NCBI GenBank assembly: GCA_937897985.1
Contig: CALCBD010000010.1
Coordinates: forward strand, 62,001-126,000
DNA length: 64,000 nt
Reading direction: 5' to 3'
Source of the DNA: an uncultured Paludibacter sp.
Lineage (GTDB): Bacteria > Bacteroidota > Bacteroidia > Bacteroidales > Paludibacteraceae
Below are positions 36,579 through 45,995 of this stretch, one piece after another. Position 1 is the stretch's first letter; each line of letters begins with the position of its first letter. Made by a program: the position numbers and the translations under genes. A model generated the notes under the pieces. The model did no database searches. It was not told the origin of the DNA and saw only the letters and a program-made list of their open reading frames with translations.

Positions 36579-36703
36579 TGTTTATATTTAATTTAATTTG
36601 GTTGATAAAATCCTGTGATCAAATATTTTATGCTATGATTCAGGATTTTAAAATAACAACCGGTTGAAAAATTTGATTTATAACTTGTTTTTTATGATAT
36701 TAA

Positions 36704-37558
36704 CTATTTATGTTGTTTGTATATCCAGCTCATGAAGTCATCGGCCGCAAAGGCATTTGTCCAGCTGTTATGACCAACTCCGGGGTATATAATCAATTCT
36801 GCCTGTTTTGAACCAATTGCTTTTAATTTATTATATGCATCCACCGAATGCGCGGGCGAAACTACCGGATCGTCTGCTCCGTGATAAATTCTGACTGGCA
36901 TGTCTTTTACTTTGTTCAATCTGTCGATATTCACTCCACCACAAATCGGAATAGCTGCTGCAAATATCCCGGGTTTACGGCAAATCAGGTCAAAAGTTCC
37001 CATACCACCCATCGATAGCCCCATTATATAAATCCGCTTTTGATCTACTGCTTCATTTTTTCTGATTTCTGCTATTAAACGTATCAGCAACTGCATTGGT
37101 TCGGTTGCTTCACTTTTTAACGGATAGCCAAATCCATTTTCGCGTGTCACAATTGGTGCCCAGTATTCCTTTTCCCGACATTGCGGGAACAGTACGATGG
37201 ATGGATACTTTGCTCTGTTTTCCTTATCTGTAAAGAGCACGGCACCGTGTTTCAGCTGTTTTTCGTTGTCGGCACCTCTCTCGCCCGAACCATGCAGAAA
37301 TATTACTAACGGATATGTCTTTTTTAAATCATAATTTTCCGGAAATAGTATCCTGTAACGTAAAGTGTCTGATTGACTGATAAATTCCCTTTTCAAAAAC
37401 ATTTCATTCTGAGCTGATATTGTTGAAATACCGGATAAAATCAAAAAAACGAGAAATAAAATCCTGCATTTTTCAGGTTTTTTCAACACAAAATCAGTAT
37501 TTCCGGCTTTTAATGTTAATCCTTTTTCATTCATATACAGGTCGAAAAAATTTGTCAT
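36704..37558 (-). CDS. Secreted alpha/beta hydrolase (predicted peptidase/esterase)
   Basis: Mature residues form an alpha/beta hydrolase: oxyanion region VIFLHGSGERG, nucleophile elbow GLSMGG, acid in YHGADDPV and His in GVGHNSW. This is the layout of the phospholipase/carboxylesterase or COG4099 peptidase group. A hydrophobic signal-like stretch (CRILFLVFLILSGISTISAQ) is preceded by about 30 residues, longer than usual. The true start may be the internal Met at residue 9, but no Met lies next to the signal. Length is 284 residues. Substrate is unknown. Confidence 0.8.
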   Translation of the reverse strand: MTNFFDLYMNEKGLTLKAGNTDFVLKKPEKCRILFLVFLILSGISTISAQNEMFLKREFISQSDTLRYRILFPENYDLKKTYPLVIFLHGSGERGADNEKQLKHGAVLFTDKENRAKYPSIVLFPQCREKEYWAPIVTRENGFGYPLKSEATEPMQLLIRLIAEIRKNEAVDQKRIYIMGLSMGGMGTFDLICRKPGIFAAAIPICGGVNIDRLNKVKDMPVRIYHGADDPVVSPAHSVDAYNKLKAIGSKQAELIIYPGVGHNSWTNAFAADDFMSWIYKQHK

Positions 37559-37926
37559 TTGATTTCAGAAAACCTAAAATTGTTTTATATATTAATTTCA
37601 TGTTTTTTCATTGTTCAAAAAAAATGTTGCGAACCTTGTTTTATCTTTCTGTCTGGTCTTGTTTTCTATCGCCGCCAAAGTCCGATTCATTTTTTGTGCA
37701 AAGTAAACAAATCCCGACCAATCACACATAAAAAATGGTAAATAATGAACGATTTCGGGATTAATTACCCTTATTCGGGATAAAATGAACACAAAATTTT
37801 CATGTACAAGTAACTGCTCTTATCAAAAATTTGATTCTTCGCGAATTTTGGTTTTTTTCAGGCAGTAATTTTATGTTTAAGTTAAAATCTTAAAATTCAG
37901 TATATTTAATACGTCATTAATATGTT
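37559..37926. other. Gene-free interval between the hydrolase and the AddB-like gene
   Basis: The 368 bases hold no convincing gene. AATCCCGA (37710-37717) and TCGGGATT (37755-37762) form an 8-bp inverted pair, and TTCGGGAT recurs at 37774-37781. The purpose of these is not clear. Confidence 0.5.
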
Positions 37927-40803
37927 TTACCGGTTGCAAATACTTGTGTATGAACAGTATTTGCATGGGTCCTGACTCGTTGTCTGGAAAAATGGTACTT
38001 CCGGATCAAAAATTTCCTCAATACATTGCTTTAGTTTTGAAGTGAATTCTTCTTCGAAAGCCGAAAAATCATCGATCACAATTTTCACGTTTTTTTCAGG
38101 TTTGAAAGTCATTTCAGTGACAAAGCCATCCTTAAATACATTGCGCATATAATATATTCCCGGTGACATGGTTTTTCCTGCAGCTTCATTTTTGTAAAAT
38201 AATCCGTACAAAAAAGTCTGAAGTACGTATTTTGGCCGCTTATCGTTATTATGTTCAAAAACTTCTTCCCAACTTTTAAACTCAAGATTTCCGGCTCCTG
38301 TTTTATAATCAAGTATTCTTATTTTTCCTTCTTTTTCGTCAATTCTGTCAATTATTCCTTTCAGGTTAACTTCGCCATTGGATATTGGGAATTTCAGTTT
38401 ACACACCTTTTCAGCATCTATAAATCTGAAAGGGGCGTACATTTTATCGTTCCGGAGAACCTGACGTACATATTTGGCTATAACATTTGCAATCAGAAGG
38501 TTATTCCCTTCAAGAGTTATTTTGTCTTCTTCACTAATTCTGAAATATTTTTTACAAAATGCCTTTTTAATCTGTTTTTCAATATAAAGTGGCTGATTTA
38601 AAATATTGTCAATATCGTCCGGATTCAGCATTTTAGCTTTATAGGGCAAATATAAATATTCCATTGTGGCATGAAAAAGGTTACCGAACATGCTTTCTTC
38701 AATTGTTTCCTTCAATTCGTCAGCCTGTTCGAGTTTTTCGATTCTTGTAAGATAAAATTGCAGCGGACAGTCGATATAACTTTTTATCGAACTTGCCGAA
38801 AGTGAAGGAGCATCATCGCTGTCAACCAGAAATTGCCGGAGTTTCTCTAAGATTTCGGGCGATTTATTTACTTTTATTTCATTAGAGCCACCAAATGAAA
38901 TATCAAAATTTACATTTTTAACCCTGATATCGAGGCCATAATGATATTTTAGCTGATAAATGTACCTGCTGATTTCTCCGGTTTGCATTCCGTCGGTTCG
39001 TGAGTCGTAAAGATAAAAAATTCGTTTGGCACGATGTATAAGCCTGTAAAAATTGTACGAACTTATGGCATCGTGGTGTTCGAATGTAGCCAGTCCGAAC
39101 CCTTTTCTCAAATGATAAGGTATAAAACTGTTAGTGTTATTTTTATTGGGAAATACACCTTCGTTGAATGATGTGATAATCAGATTTTCGAAATCAATGC
39201 CGCGTGCCTCAAGCATTCCCATTATTTGCAGTCCTTCGAGCGGTTCTCCTTCGAACGGAATGGTTATTCCGGATGTCAGTTGTTTAATCAGTCTGATTAG
39301 TGTGTCAGTATTAAGTTCGATTGAAGGCGAGTATTCGTCAATAATGCCACTTATTCTGTTGATTGTGATATAATACTGATACAAAAAATCAGCGTCAAGT
39401 GAAACATTATTTGCCTCTGCCGATTTAATTTTCAACTCTTTATGGAGGAATAACAGAATCCGGAGCAGGTATGTGATGAAGGAGTGAATGTCATTTTGGG
39501 GTGAAAATATCAATGAAAGCAGTTCATTCTTTTTTAAATCATTTTCAGCAACATATATCATATTGTATCGAACCATATTTTTGCTGATTTCTTTTACCTC
39601 ATTTTCACAAAGTAAAATAATAAACTGGTGATTCAGAATGTTATATACTGTTTGAAAATAGAAACTTACAGCTTTTTCGTTCGATCTTAAACGCTGTTGA
39701 AGCTGAAAAATGCTTTCGATAAAGTTAAAAACCGGAGTTATTTTCAGAGGATAACCCATCGTGACATTTATTTTCTGAATTTGTTCAGGGATTGCGTGTA
39801 ACAATGGAATTAACAAATTCTCGTCGGGCAGGACCACTGCAGTATTCAACCATCTATTATTTTGTTCATCAGCAGGGAAAAGCCGGTTGAGAATGGAATA
39901 AACCTGTTTGGTTTGTCCGACTGAAGAGGGTACTGCAATCAATTCTGTTATTTTTTCGGAAAGGGGAATAGTTTCAGTTTTGATTTCAAACTTTGATGGG
40001 AAATTACGTGTATTTTCTTCATAAAACATTGATGCCGGATTGTCGTTATCGCGCAATTCGCCGGCTTCATAATCCCAGTAAAAATCGGCCATATTACGCT
40101 TTTTAAGCTCATACATCAATTTTTTTTCACAGGGATTCAGGGCATTAAACTCGACGAACACAAATTTTTTATTTTTCCAAACATCAATTTCGTCATGTTC
40201 AATCAATCTGTCGACCACTTCCCGACAAATCATTCCATCCGTAGCCAATCCAACACTCTTTAATTCAGTATGAAACTGATTGTAAATTTCATACAAAATT
40301 TTCCAGGTACTCAGAAATTCAACCGATGTTTTTCCCTCTGTAACCGGTATAAAATTTTTCCAGAACTGCTGTATTGCCTCCAGTTGTTCGGCGGTAAATA
40401 TATTAAAAAGGCTGTCAATTTCTTTTAGTTCGGTGATATTTGTGAAAAGCTGGCGTGCATCAATCCGGTATTTATCAACCTCATCGAAATCTGCAAGCAA
40501 CATTTCTCCCCAAAAAACAAAGGAATCAAAACTTTCGGCTTTTTTGTTGAGCGACCTGTAGATGGTATAAATTCTGAAAAGATTGCTTAAACGATCGGCA
40601 GACTGATAGGTGCTTGCTGAAGCGAAGCATTCGTCAATAGTGATAATTTCGGGCGAAAAAACCGGTTTCACTGCTATATCGGCTAAATATTGCCTGAAAA
40701 ACAACCCGGCCCGCCGATTGGGAAAAACGAAAGTAAACCGGCTGATTTCTGAGTCGAATTGTTCGAAATAAGTATTTGCTACACGGTATAGAAATGAGGC
40801 CAT
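37927..40803 (-). CDS. PD-(D/E)XK nuclease family protein, AddB-like
   Basis: This 958-residue protein has a degenerate helicase-like body (FVFPNRRAGLFFRQYLAD start) and a C-terminal nuclease domain. Its motif is GIIDRID followed by ILDYKTG, the D-x-K catalytic pattern. Cys in DCPLQFY together with CKYCSYTSIC near the end gives the four Cys that hold a [4Fe-4S] cluster in AddB nucleases. AddB with AddA resects double-strand breaks for recombination. No addA-like helicase gene is in the window on either side. It is a single-gene unit. Confidence 0.85.
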   Translation of the reverse strand: MASFLYRVANTYFEQFDSEISRFTFVFPNRRAGLFFRQYLADIAVKPVFSPEIITIDECFASASTYQSADRLSNLFRIYTIYRSLNKKAESFDSFVFWGEMLLADFDEVDKYRIDARQLFTNITELKEIDSLFNIFTAEQLEAIQQFWKNFIPVTEGKTSVEFLSTWKILYEIYNQFHTELKSVGLATDGMICREVVDRLIEHDEIDVWKNKKFVFVEFNALNPCEKKLMYELKKRNMADFYWDYEAGELRDNDNPASMFYEENTRNFPSKFEIKTETIPLSEKITELIAVPSSVGQTKQVYSILNRLFPADEQNNRWLNTAVVLPDENLLIPLLHAIPEQIQKINVTMGYPLKITPVFNFIESIFQLQQRLRSNEKAVSFYFQTVYNILNHQFIILLCENEVKEISKNMVRYNMIYVAENDLKKNELLSLIFSPQNDIHSFITYLLRILLFLHKELKIKSAEANNVSLDADFLYQYYITINRISGIIDEYSPSIELNTDTLIRLIKQLTSGITIPFEGEPLEGLQIMGMLEARGIDFENLIITSFNEGVFPNKNNTNSFIPYHLRKGFGLATFEHHDAISSYNFYRLIHRAKRIFYLYDSRTDGMQTGEISRYIYQLKYHYGLDIRVKNVNFDISFGGSNEIKVNKSPEILEKLRQFLVDSDDAPSLSASSIKSYIDCPLQFYLTRIEKLEQADELKETIEESMFGNLFHATMEYLYLPYKAKMLNPDDIDNILNQPLYIEKQIKKAFCKKYFRISEEDKITLEGNNLLIANVIAKYVRQVLRNDKMYAPFRFIDAEKVCKLKFPISNGEVNLKGIIDRIDEKEGKIRILDYKTGAGNLEFKSWEEVFEHNNDKRPKYVLQTFLYGLFYKNEAAGKTMSPGIYYMRNVFKDGFVTEMTFKPEKNVKIVIDDFSAFEEEFTSKLKQCIEEIFDPEVPFFQTTSQDPCKYCSYTSICNR

Positions 40804-41425
40804 AAATTATTCAAATGAAACCGGCTTTTAGCTGAATAAATTTTCAACAAAATAAAAAAGCGGTTGAAACAATTAGAGATTCAGAATTCTGTCATACTAA
40901 ATGAAACGCAATGATCGGGTGAACTTTACATTCATCTGATGGTTCTGAAACAAATAACCCAATCAGCTAAAAATCAGTATTCAGTCTGTTTTTTTACTTA
41001 ATTCAATTGTAAAGCAATGCTGAATTCAGTTTCAACGGCTAAATTAGCAAACTATTTTAAAAAACCAAAGGTAAAATTGATTAAAAAACTTCAAATTTAC
41101 TTCACCTTATAATTTGATGCTTTAACAGGCTTTTTGATAACTCAAATCAATTTTTTTATACCTTATTTATTGAATAATATAAATCAAATTTATAGGAGTA
41201 AAAATTAAGCTTGTGTTTTGAAGTCATTGTTTAAAAATTGATTTGAACTATTTTGTTTTCCTAATTTTAATTCGAAATGAGAAATCAATTTTTTGTCCTG
41301 ATTATGTTTGATAAAATACTGAATACAAATAAAATATGAATCGGATGAAATTTTTATTGCATATAAAACTTATATTTATAAAAATTATGTATTTTTGCTT
41401 CGTCATTGTAAGGTGAATTTTACAT
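40804..41425. other. Gene-free interval before tRNA-Glu
   Basis: There are 622 bases of AT-rich sequence without a credible ORF on either strand. Only the promoter box of the tRNA at its right end could be recognised. I see no hairpin strong enough to suggest a small RNA. Confidence 0.6.
41390..41397 (+). promoter_or_regulatory. -7 promoter box for tRNA-Glu
   Basis: TATTTTTGC matches TAnnTTTGC, 28 bases before the first base of the tRNA. Confidence 0.55.
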
Positions 41426-41500
41426 GGTGCGTTCCTCTAACGGTTAGGAGCTCGGTTTCTCAATCCGAAAATGGCAGTTCGATTCTGCTACGCACTACCA
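41426..41500 (+). tRNA. tRNA-Glu (anticodon CTC)
   Basis: A 75-nt cloverleaf can be drawn. The acceptor stem is GGTGCGT/ACGCACT with a G-U first pair, the D-stem is CTCT/GGAG, the anticodon stem has loop TTCTCAA (anticodon CTC), and the T-arm is GGCAG-TTCGATT-CTGCT. CCA is encoded at the end. The anticodon stem has one T-T mismatch at its last pair. A T run follows directly and acts as terminator. CTC reads GAG glutamate codons. Confidence 0.88.
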
Positions 41501-41630
41501 CTTTTTTTCTTAATTTCAGGATTGTTCCCACACATCTTCAATTTTCATTAAATCAATTGATTAACCACTTTCGTGTAATTTCCAACTTCCACTTTTGGAA
41601 ACTTATTTTCTTTCATTGGTCAAATTTTAT

Positions 41631-41638
41631 TACTTTTG
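41631..41638 (+). promoter_or_regulatory. -7 promoter box for the DUF554-hisA pair
   Basis: TACTTTTGC fits TAnnTTTGC, 37 bases before the DUF554 start. Confidence 0.5.
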
Positions 41639-41675
41639 CGAAAATGAAATTTCAACACCTGAATTACCGTAAAAA

Positions 41676-42350
41676 ATGATAGGTACTATTGTAAATACTG
41701 TGGCTGTAGTGGCCGGGGGAATATTTGGATTGTTTTTAAAAAAGAACATGCCCGAAAGAGTTACAACCATATATTTTCAGGCTGTAGGCTTATTTACACT
41801 GGCTATTGGAATATCGATGGCGGTAAAAATGGATCACATTCTGATAATTGTCAGTAGTCTGGCTATTGGTTCATTGATCGGAGAATGGTTGAATTTAGAA
41901 AAAGGAGTCGAACAATTAAGCGAATATTTAAAAAACAGATTTCGCATAGGGAATGAAAAGTTTTCGGAAGGTCTGATTGCTGCATTTCTGATGTTCTGTG
42001 TTGGTTCAATGACAATTATCGGTACTATTCAGGAAGGTACAGGTGGCTCTTCCGATTTGCTTTTTACCAAATCATTGATGGATTTCTTTTCGTCTATACT
42101 TCTTGCATCGGCTTTTGGTGCAGGTGTTATCGTTTCTGCTTTACCTTTGTTCCTGTTTCAGGCTTCACTCACACTGATTGCCATGTTTGCCGGAACATTC
42201 TTTACTGCTGAAATAATTTTGGGACTAACAAGTGTTGGTGGAATTCTGCTGATGGGACTTGGAATTAATATCCTTGAAATTAAGAAATTAAGGGTTATGA
42301 ATATGCTTCCTTCTTTGATTGTTGTTGCATTGTTACTTTGGTGGTTTTAG
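41676..42350 (+). CDS. DUF554 family integral membrane protein
   Basis: This 224-residue protein has about seven hydrophobic helices. It starts MIGTIVNTVAVVAGGIFGLFLKK, followed by the family motif with SSLAIGSLIGEWLNLEKGVE and LMFCVGSMTIIGTIQEG. Such proteins occur widely in bacteria and have been suggested as transporters, but no substrate is established. It lies 66 bases before hisA on the same strand and may share its transcript. Confidence 0.88.
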   Translation: MIGTIVNTVAVVAGGIFGLFLKKNMPERVTTIYFQAVGLFTLAIGISMAVKMDHILIIVSSLAIGSLIGEWLNLEKGVEQLSEYLKNRFRIGNEKFSEGLIAAFLMFCVGSMTIIGTIQEGTGGSSDLLFTKSLMDFFSSILLASAFGAGVIVSALPLFLFQASLTLIAMFAGTFFTAEIILGLTSVGGILLMGLGINILEIKKLRVMNMLPSLIVVALLLWWF

Positions 42351-42416
42351 TTTTGATATTGAATATCAAATGAATACAATTTAAATTTTCGAATTTTATA
42401 ATTTAAAAACAGAAGA

Positions 42417-43136
42417 GTGATTGAAATTATTCCTGCTATCGATTTAATTGATGGTAAATGCGTAAGGCTTTCGCAAGGCGATTATCAACAGAAAACCATT
42501 TACAACGAGCAGCCGCTCGAAGTGGCAAAAGCCTTCAGCGATCATGGCATCCGACGCCTGCATTTGGTTGATTTGGATGGTGCCAGAGCGCATCATATTG
42601 TAAATCAAAAAGTTCTGGAACAAATTGCAACCAAAACAGATCTGATTATCGATTTTGGGGGTGGATTGAAATCGGCCGAAGATTTGAAAATTGCTTTTGA
42701 ATCCGGTGCTTCAATGGTGACGGGTGGGAGCATTGCCGTTCGTGATCCGGAAGAATACAACAGATGGATCGAAAAATACGGAGGTGATAAAATTATACTT
42801 GGTGCTGATGTGAAAAATGAAAAAATTTCCGTTGGTGGTTGGTTAGAAACCACTGAAATTGATTTAATTCCATTTGTCAGCGGATATATGAAAAAAGGAA
42901 TCAGCAAAGTAATTTGTACTGATATCAGTAAGGATGGTATGCTTGGAGGTACTGCTTTGGATTTGTATCGGAAAATGCTGAGTGCCGAACCTGAAATGTA
43001 CTTAATTGCAAGCGGAGGCGTCAGCTCGGTCAGAGATATTGAACTTCTTGCTGAAGCCCGAATTCCTGCAGTAATTACGGGAAAAGCCCTGTACGAAGGG
43101 AAAATTAAATTGCAGGATTTGAAGAAATTACTTTAA
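42417..43136 (+). CDS. hisA: 1-(5-phosphoribosyl)-5-[(5-phosphoribosylamino)methylideneamino]imidazole-4-carboxamide isomerase
   Basis: HisA opens the ring of ProFAR to PRFAR in histidine synthesis. It is a 239-residue TIM barrel with IIPAIDLIDGKCVRL (catalytic D9), GGG at 81-83, D131 in LGADVKN and D169 in CTDISKDG. Phosphate-binding GGVSS and TGKALYEG follow. The start is GTG; no ATG sits in frame nearby that keeps the first strand. No other his genes are near. That differs from the usual hisHAF cluster order, so it is a displaced single gene. Confidence 0.94.
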   Translation: MIEIIPAIDLIDGKCVRLSQGDYQQKTIYNEQPLEVAKAFSDHGIRRLHLVDLDGARAHHIVNQKVLEQIATKTDLIIDFGGGLKSAEDLKIAFESGASMVTGGSIAVRDPEEYNRWIEKYGGDKIILGADVKNEKISVGGWLETTEIDLIPFVSGYMKKGISKVICTDISKDGMLGGTALDLYRKMLSAEPEMYLIASGGVSSVRDIELLAEARIPAVITGKALYEGKIKLQDLKKLL

Positions 43137-43451
43137 TCGTCTGTTTCAGTCGAGTTGCATTTCGGCTATATTCTTCAAAAATGATCCGCCAATGTACAGG
43201 GTCAACTTGGTTAAATAAAAAAAAGCGTTATTTTTGCAAGCCAAATTTTTGAACGGTGGTATTCATCAATTACCTGTAGTAATCAGATGTTTTTGCCTTG
43301 TCAATAATCAATGATTTTATAAAAAATTCTGAGGTAAATTGATTAAATCATTGTTAATTAGTAATTTATAAAGAATTTAATTCATCCGTTTTAAAAAAAT
43401 CGCCTGGATAAATTTATTAAACAAAAAATATTAACAACCAAACAAATAAAT
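43137..43451. other. Gene-free interval with long leader upstream of DUF5606
   Basis: It contains a complete promoter (43207-43236) with the -7 box ending 215 bases before the DUF5606 start. The transcript would carry a roughly 205-base leader without an obvious ORF or strong hairpin. Confidence 0.55.
43207..43236 (+). promoter_or_regulatory. Complete Bacteroidota-type promoter (TTG-N19-TAnnTTTGC)
   Basis: TTG at 43207-43209 is separated by exactly 19 bases from TATTTTTGC at 43229-43237. This matches the known Bacteroidota primary sigma consensus. It drives the DUF5606 gene. Confidence 0.75.
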
Positions 43452-43877
43452 ATGTTAAAAGAAATTCTTTCAGTTACCGGTAAACCCGGATTATTCAAAT
43501 TAATATCACAGGGAAAAAATATGTTAATTGTCGAATCATTGCTCGATGGAAAACGCATTCCTGCCTATTCGAAAGACAAAGTGGTTTCATTGGCAGATAT
43601 TGCCATCTTTACTGAAACCGAAGAAGTTCCTTTAGTTCAGGTGTTTGACAAAGTAAAGACAAAGGAAAATGCCCAAAAATGTTCGATTGACAGCAAATCG
43701 GAAAATGATATTTTGCGCAGGTACATGGCCGAAATTTTACCGGAATATGACAGGGACAGAGTCTATCCGAGCGACATCCGCAAATTAATAAACTGGTACA
43801 ATATTTTGATTTCCTGTGGTATTACCGAATTTAAGGAAATTGAAACTCCGGAAACCGGAACAGAAACCAAAGAGTAA
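43452..43877 (+). CDS. DUF5606 domain-containing protein
   Basis: This 141-residue protein begins MLKEILSVTGKPGLFKLISQGKNMLIVESLLDGKRIPAYSKDKVVSL. That block is almost invariant in a protein family confined to Bacteroidota. The second half (RYMAEILPEYDRDRVYPSDIRKLINWYNIL) forms a helical domain. Function is unknown; wide conservation suggests a housekeeping role. It is a single gene with a strong promoter and a long leader. Confidence 0.9.
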   Translation: MLKEILSVTGKPGLFKLISQGKNMLIVESLLDGKRIPAYSKDKVVSLADIAIFTETEEVPLVQVFDKVKTKENAQKCSIDSKSENDILRRYMAEILPEYDRDRVYPSDIRKLINWYNILISCGITEFKEIETPETGTETKE

Positions 43878-44064
43878 AAAAATTTGTGGATATTTCGGGT
43901 GGAGTGTAGTCGTTAACATGAAATAATGGTGACCACGGCTTTAAAATTAGAATAGAATTTAAAGCCTGACTGTATTTCTAACATGCTTATTAAATGCAGT
44001 TTATAATTTTAAGACTATTATTTCAAATTAAAATCGATACTCATTTTTTTAATCCATATCAATT

Positions 44065-45159
44065 ATGAATGTAAAATCAATAACTGGTTTAATTGAGGAA
44101 GTGGCACCACTTTCATTACAGGAAAATTACGATAATTGCGGACTTCTGATTGGCGATAACAATATGGAAGTAACCGGAGTTTTACTGACAATCGATGTAA
44201 CAGAAGCAGTTATTGAGGAAGCAATTGCAGGAAATAAAAACCTTATTATTTCTCATCATCCTCTTATTTTCAATGGGTTAAAGAGTATTACAGAAAAAAA
44301 TGAAACCGAAAGGTGCATTGCAAATGCAATTAAAAACAATATAGCAATTTATGCCGCACATACTAATATCGATAACGTTCTGGAAGGTGTGAGCGGAAAA
44401 ATGGCAGATAAAATCGGATTAATCAATAAACAGATATTGGTTCCAAAATCAGATATGCTTGTCAAATTGGTAACTTATGTGCCTGATTTACATTCATACA
44501 GGGTACGTAAGACTTTGTTTGATGCTGGTGCCGGACATATTGGCAATTACGATGAATGCAGTTTTAACATACAGGGAAACGGTACTTTCAGGGCAAATCA
44601 GGTTGCTCAGCCTTTTGTTGGCGCTAAGGGAGAATTTCATACAGAAAAAGAAACAAAAATTGAAGTTATTGTACCTTCATTTAACATTGGACGGGTTGTC
44701 GATGCTTTGATAGCTGCACATCCTTATGAGGAACCGGCTTATGATATTTATCCGCTTAATAATAAGCTGAATAGAGTAGGGTTGGGGGTCATTGGAGAAC
44801 TCCCGGAACCCGAAGATGGAAAACTTTTTTTACAAAGATTGAAGTCAGTTTTCAAAACAGGTGTGATCAGATATACGAATTTATCCGACAAAAAAATTTC
44901 AAAAGTAGCTTTGTGTGGAGGTGCCGGAAGTTCACTTTTGCAGGAAGCTATCGCCGTAAATGCCGACATTTTTGTATCAGGAGATTTTAAATATCACGAA
45001 TTTTTTGAAACAAATGGAATAATTACTATCGCCGATATCGGACATTTTGAGAGTGAACAATTCACAAAAGACATTTTTTATGAGATAATTACAAAAAAAA
45101 TGCCTACATTTGCAGTCCAAATTTCAGATATTAAAACAAATCCCATAAATTATTTGTAA
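44065..45159 (+). CDS. Nif3-like dinuclear metal center protein (YqfO type)
   Basis: The 364-residue protein has Nif3 metal ligands: NYDNCGLLIGD, SHHPLIF (two His), HTNIDNV, and GHFESEQ near the end. A CutA/NIF3-insert domain (about 125-230, including VPSFNIGRVVDALIAAHPYEEPAYDIYPL) places it with YqfO. The family is annotated as GTP cyclohydrolase I type 2, but its role is unsettled. The next gene begins 5 bases after the stop. Confidence 0.92.
   Translation: MNVKSITGLIEEVAPLSLQENYDNCGLLIGDNNMEVTGVLLTIDVTEAVIEEAIAGNKNLIISHHPLIFNGLKSITEKNETERCIANAIKNNIAIYAAHTNIDNVLEGVSGKMADKIGLINKQILVPKSDMLVKLVTYVPDLHSYRVRKTLFDAGAGHIGNYDECSFNIQGNGTFRANQVAQPFVGAKGEFHTEKETKIEVIVPSFNIGRVVDALIAAHPYEEPAYDIYPLNNKLNRVGLGVIGELPEPEDGKLFLQRLKSVFKTGVIRYTNLSDKKISKVALCGGAGSSLLQEAIAVNADIFVSGDFKYHEFFETNGIITIADIGHFESEQFTKDIFYEIITKKMPTFAVQISDIKTNPINYL
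45105..45112 (+). promoter_or_regulatory. Candidate internal -7 box for the zinc-ribbon gene
   Basis: TACATTTGC lies inside the last codons of the Nif3-like gene, 52 bases before the next start, so the zinc-ribbon gene may have its own promoter in addition to read-through. Confidence 0.35.
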
Positions 45160-45164
45160 TCAGT

Positions 45165-45935
45165 ATGGCTACAGAATCAAAAACAGAAAAAGAAATTACC
45201 GTTGAAGAGAAATTATTTGCTTTATATGATCTTCAAAAAGTAGTTTCAAAAATTGATGAAATAAAAATTCTCCGCGGTGAATTGCCTTTAGAGGTACAGG
45301 ATCTTGAAGATGAAATTATCGGTTTAAATACTCGTCTTGAACATTTTGAAGCCGAGATAGCTGAAATTCAGGCTACAATTTCGAGTAAGAAATTTGAAAT
45401 TGAAGAAGCTCAGCTTAAAATCAACCGATATAAAGAGCAGCAGGAAAATGTTCGGAATAACCGCGAATACGATAATCTCTCGAAAGAAATTGAATTTCAA
45501 ACGCTCGAAATTGAACTTTGTGAAAAACGAATTCGTGAATTTACAGCTTTGAAAGAGGCAAAACTGAACGAACAAAAAATGACCATCGAACAATTATCGG
45601 AACGTAAACTTGATTTGAATCAGAAAAAAGGTGAACTCAACGAAATTATTTCGGAAACCAAGCAGGAAGAAGAAAAATTACGCGAAGAAGCCAAACAAAT
45701 TGAATCAATGATTGAACCACGTTTGGTCACTGCTTTTAAACGAATCCGCAAAAATGCTCGTAATGGATTGGCTGTCGTTTATGTACAGCGTGATGCGTGT
45801 GGGGGATGTTTCAATAAAATTCCCGCTCAGCGAAGATTGGATATACGATTACGCAAAAAAATTATCGTTTGCGAATATTGTGGCCGAATTCTGGTGGATG
45901 AAGAACTGGCAAACGTACCAACTGCAAACGAATAG
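45165..45935 (+). CDS. Coiled-coil protein with C4-type zinc ribbon
   Basis: Residues about 20-180 form a long coiled coil rich in Glu, Lys and Leu. The C-terminal zf-RING_7 domain has C-x2-C in ACGGCF and C-x2-C in VCEYCGRIL, four Cys for a zinc ion, around the conserved IPAQRRLDIR. Length is 256 residues. Members are nucleic-acid-binding candidates, and the pairing with Nif3 is common across Bacteria (YqfO neighbour). Precise function is unknown. It ends in a strong terminator. Confidence 0.9.
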   Translation: MATESKTEKEITVEEKLFALYDLQKVVSKIDEIKILRGELPLEVQDLEDEIIGLNTRLEHFEAEIAEIQATISSKKFEIEEAQLKINRYKEQQENVRNNREYDNLSKEIEFQTLEIELCEKRIREFTALKEAKLNEQKMTIEQLSERKLDLNQKKGELNEIISETKQEEEKLREEAKQIESMIEPRLVTAFKRIRKNARNGLAVVYVQRDACGGCFNKIPAQRRLDIRLRKKIIVCEYCGRILVDEELANVPTANE

Positions 45936-45958
45936 TTTTTTTAAACATAATTTTTATT

Positions 45959-45995
45959 GAGTCAGGTTAGAATTCTATCCTGACTCTTTTTTTTT
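45959..45995 (+). terminator. Rho-independent terminator after the zinc-ribbon gene
   Basis: GAGTCAGGTTAG (45959-45970) pairs with CTATCCTGACTC (45975-45986) at 11 of 12 positions, followed by a run of nine T. The GAGTCAGG arm is the same as in the dnaB terminator. Confidence 0.92.

Noticed and set aside
37420..37731. Plus-strand ORF of 103 codons across the start of the hydrolase gene
   Set aside because: It overlaps the real minus-strand hydrolase start, has no recognisable domain, and its second half lies in AT-rich non-coding sequence.
41395..41679. Plus-strand ORF through the tRNA-Glu gene
   Set aside because: The first part is the tRNA itself and the rest is the leader of the DUF554 gene, so it is not a protein gene.
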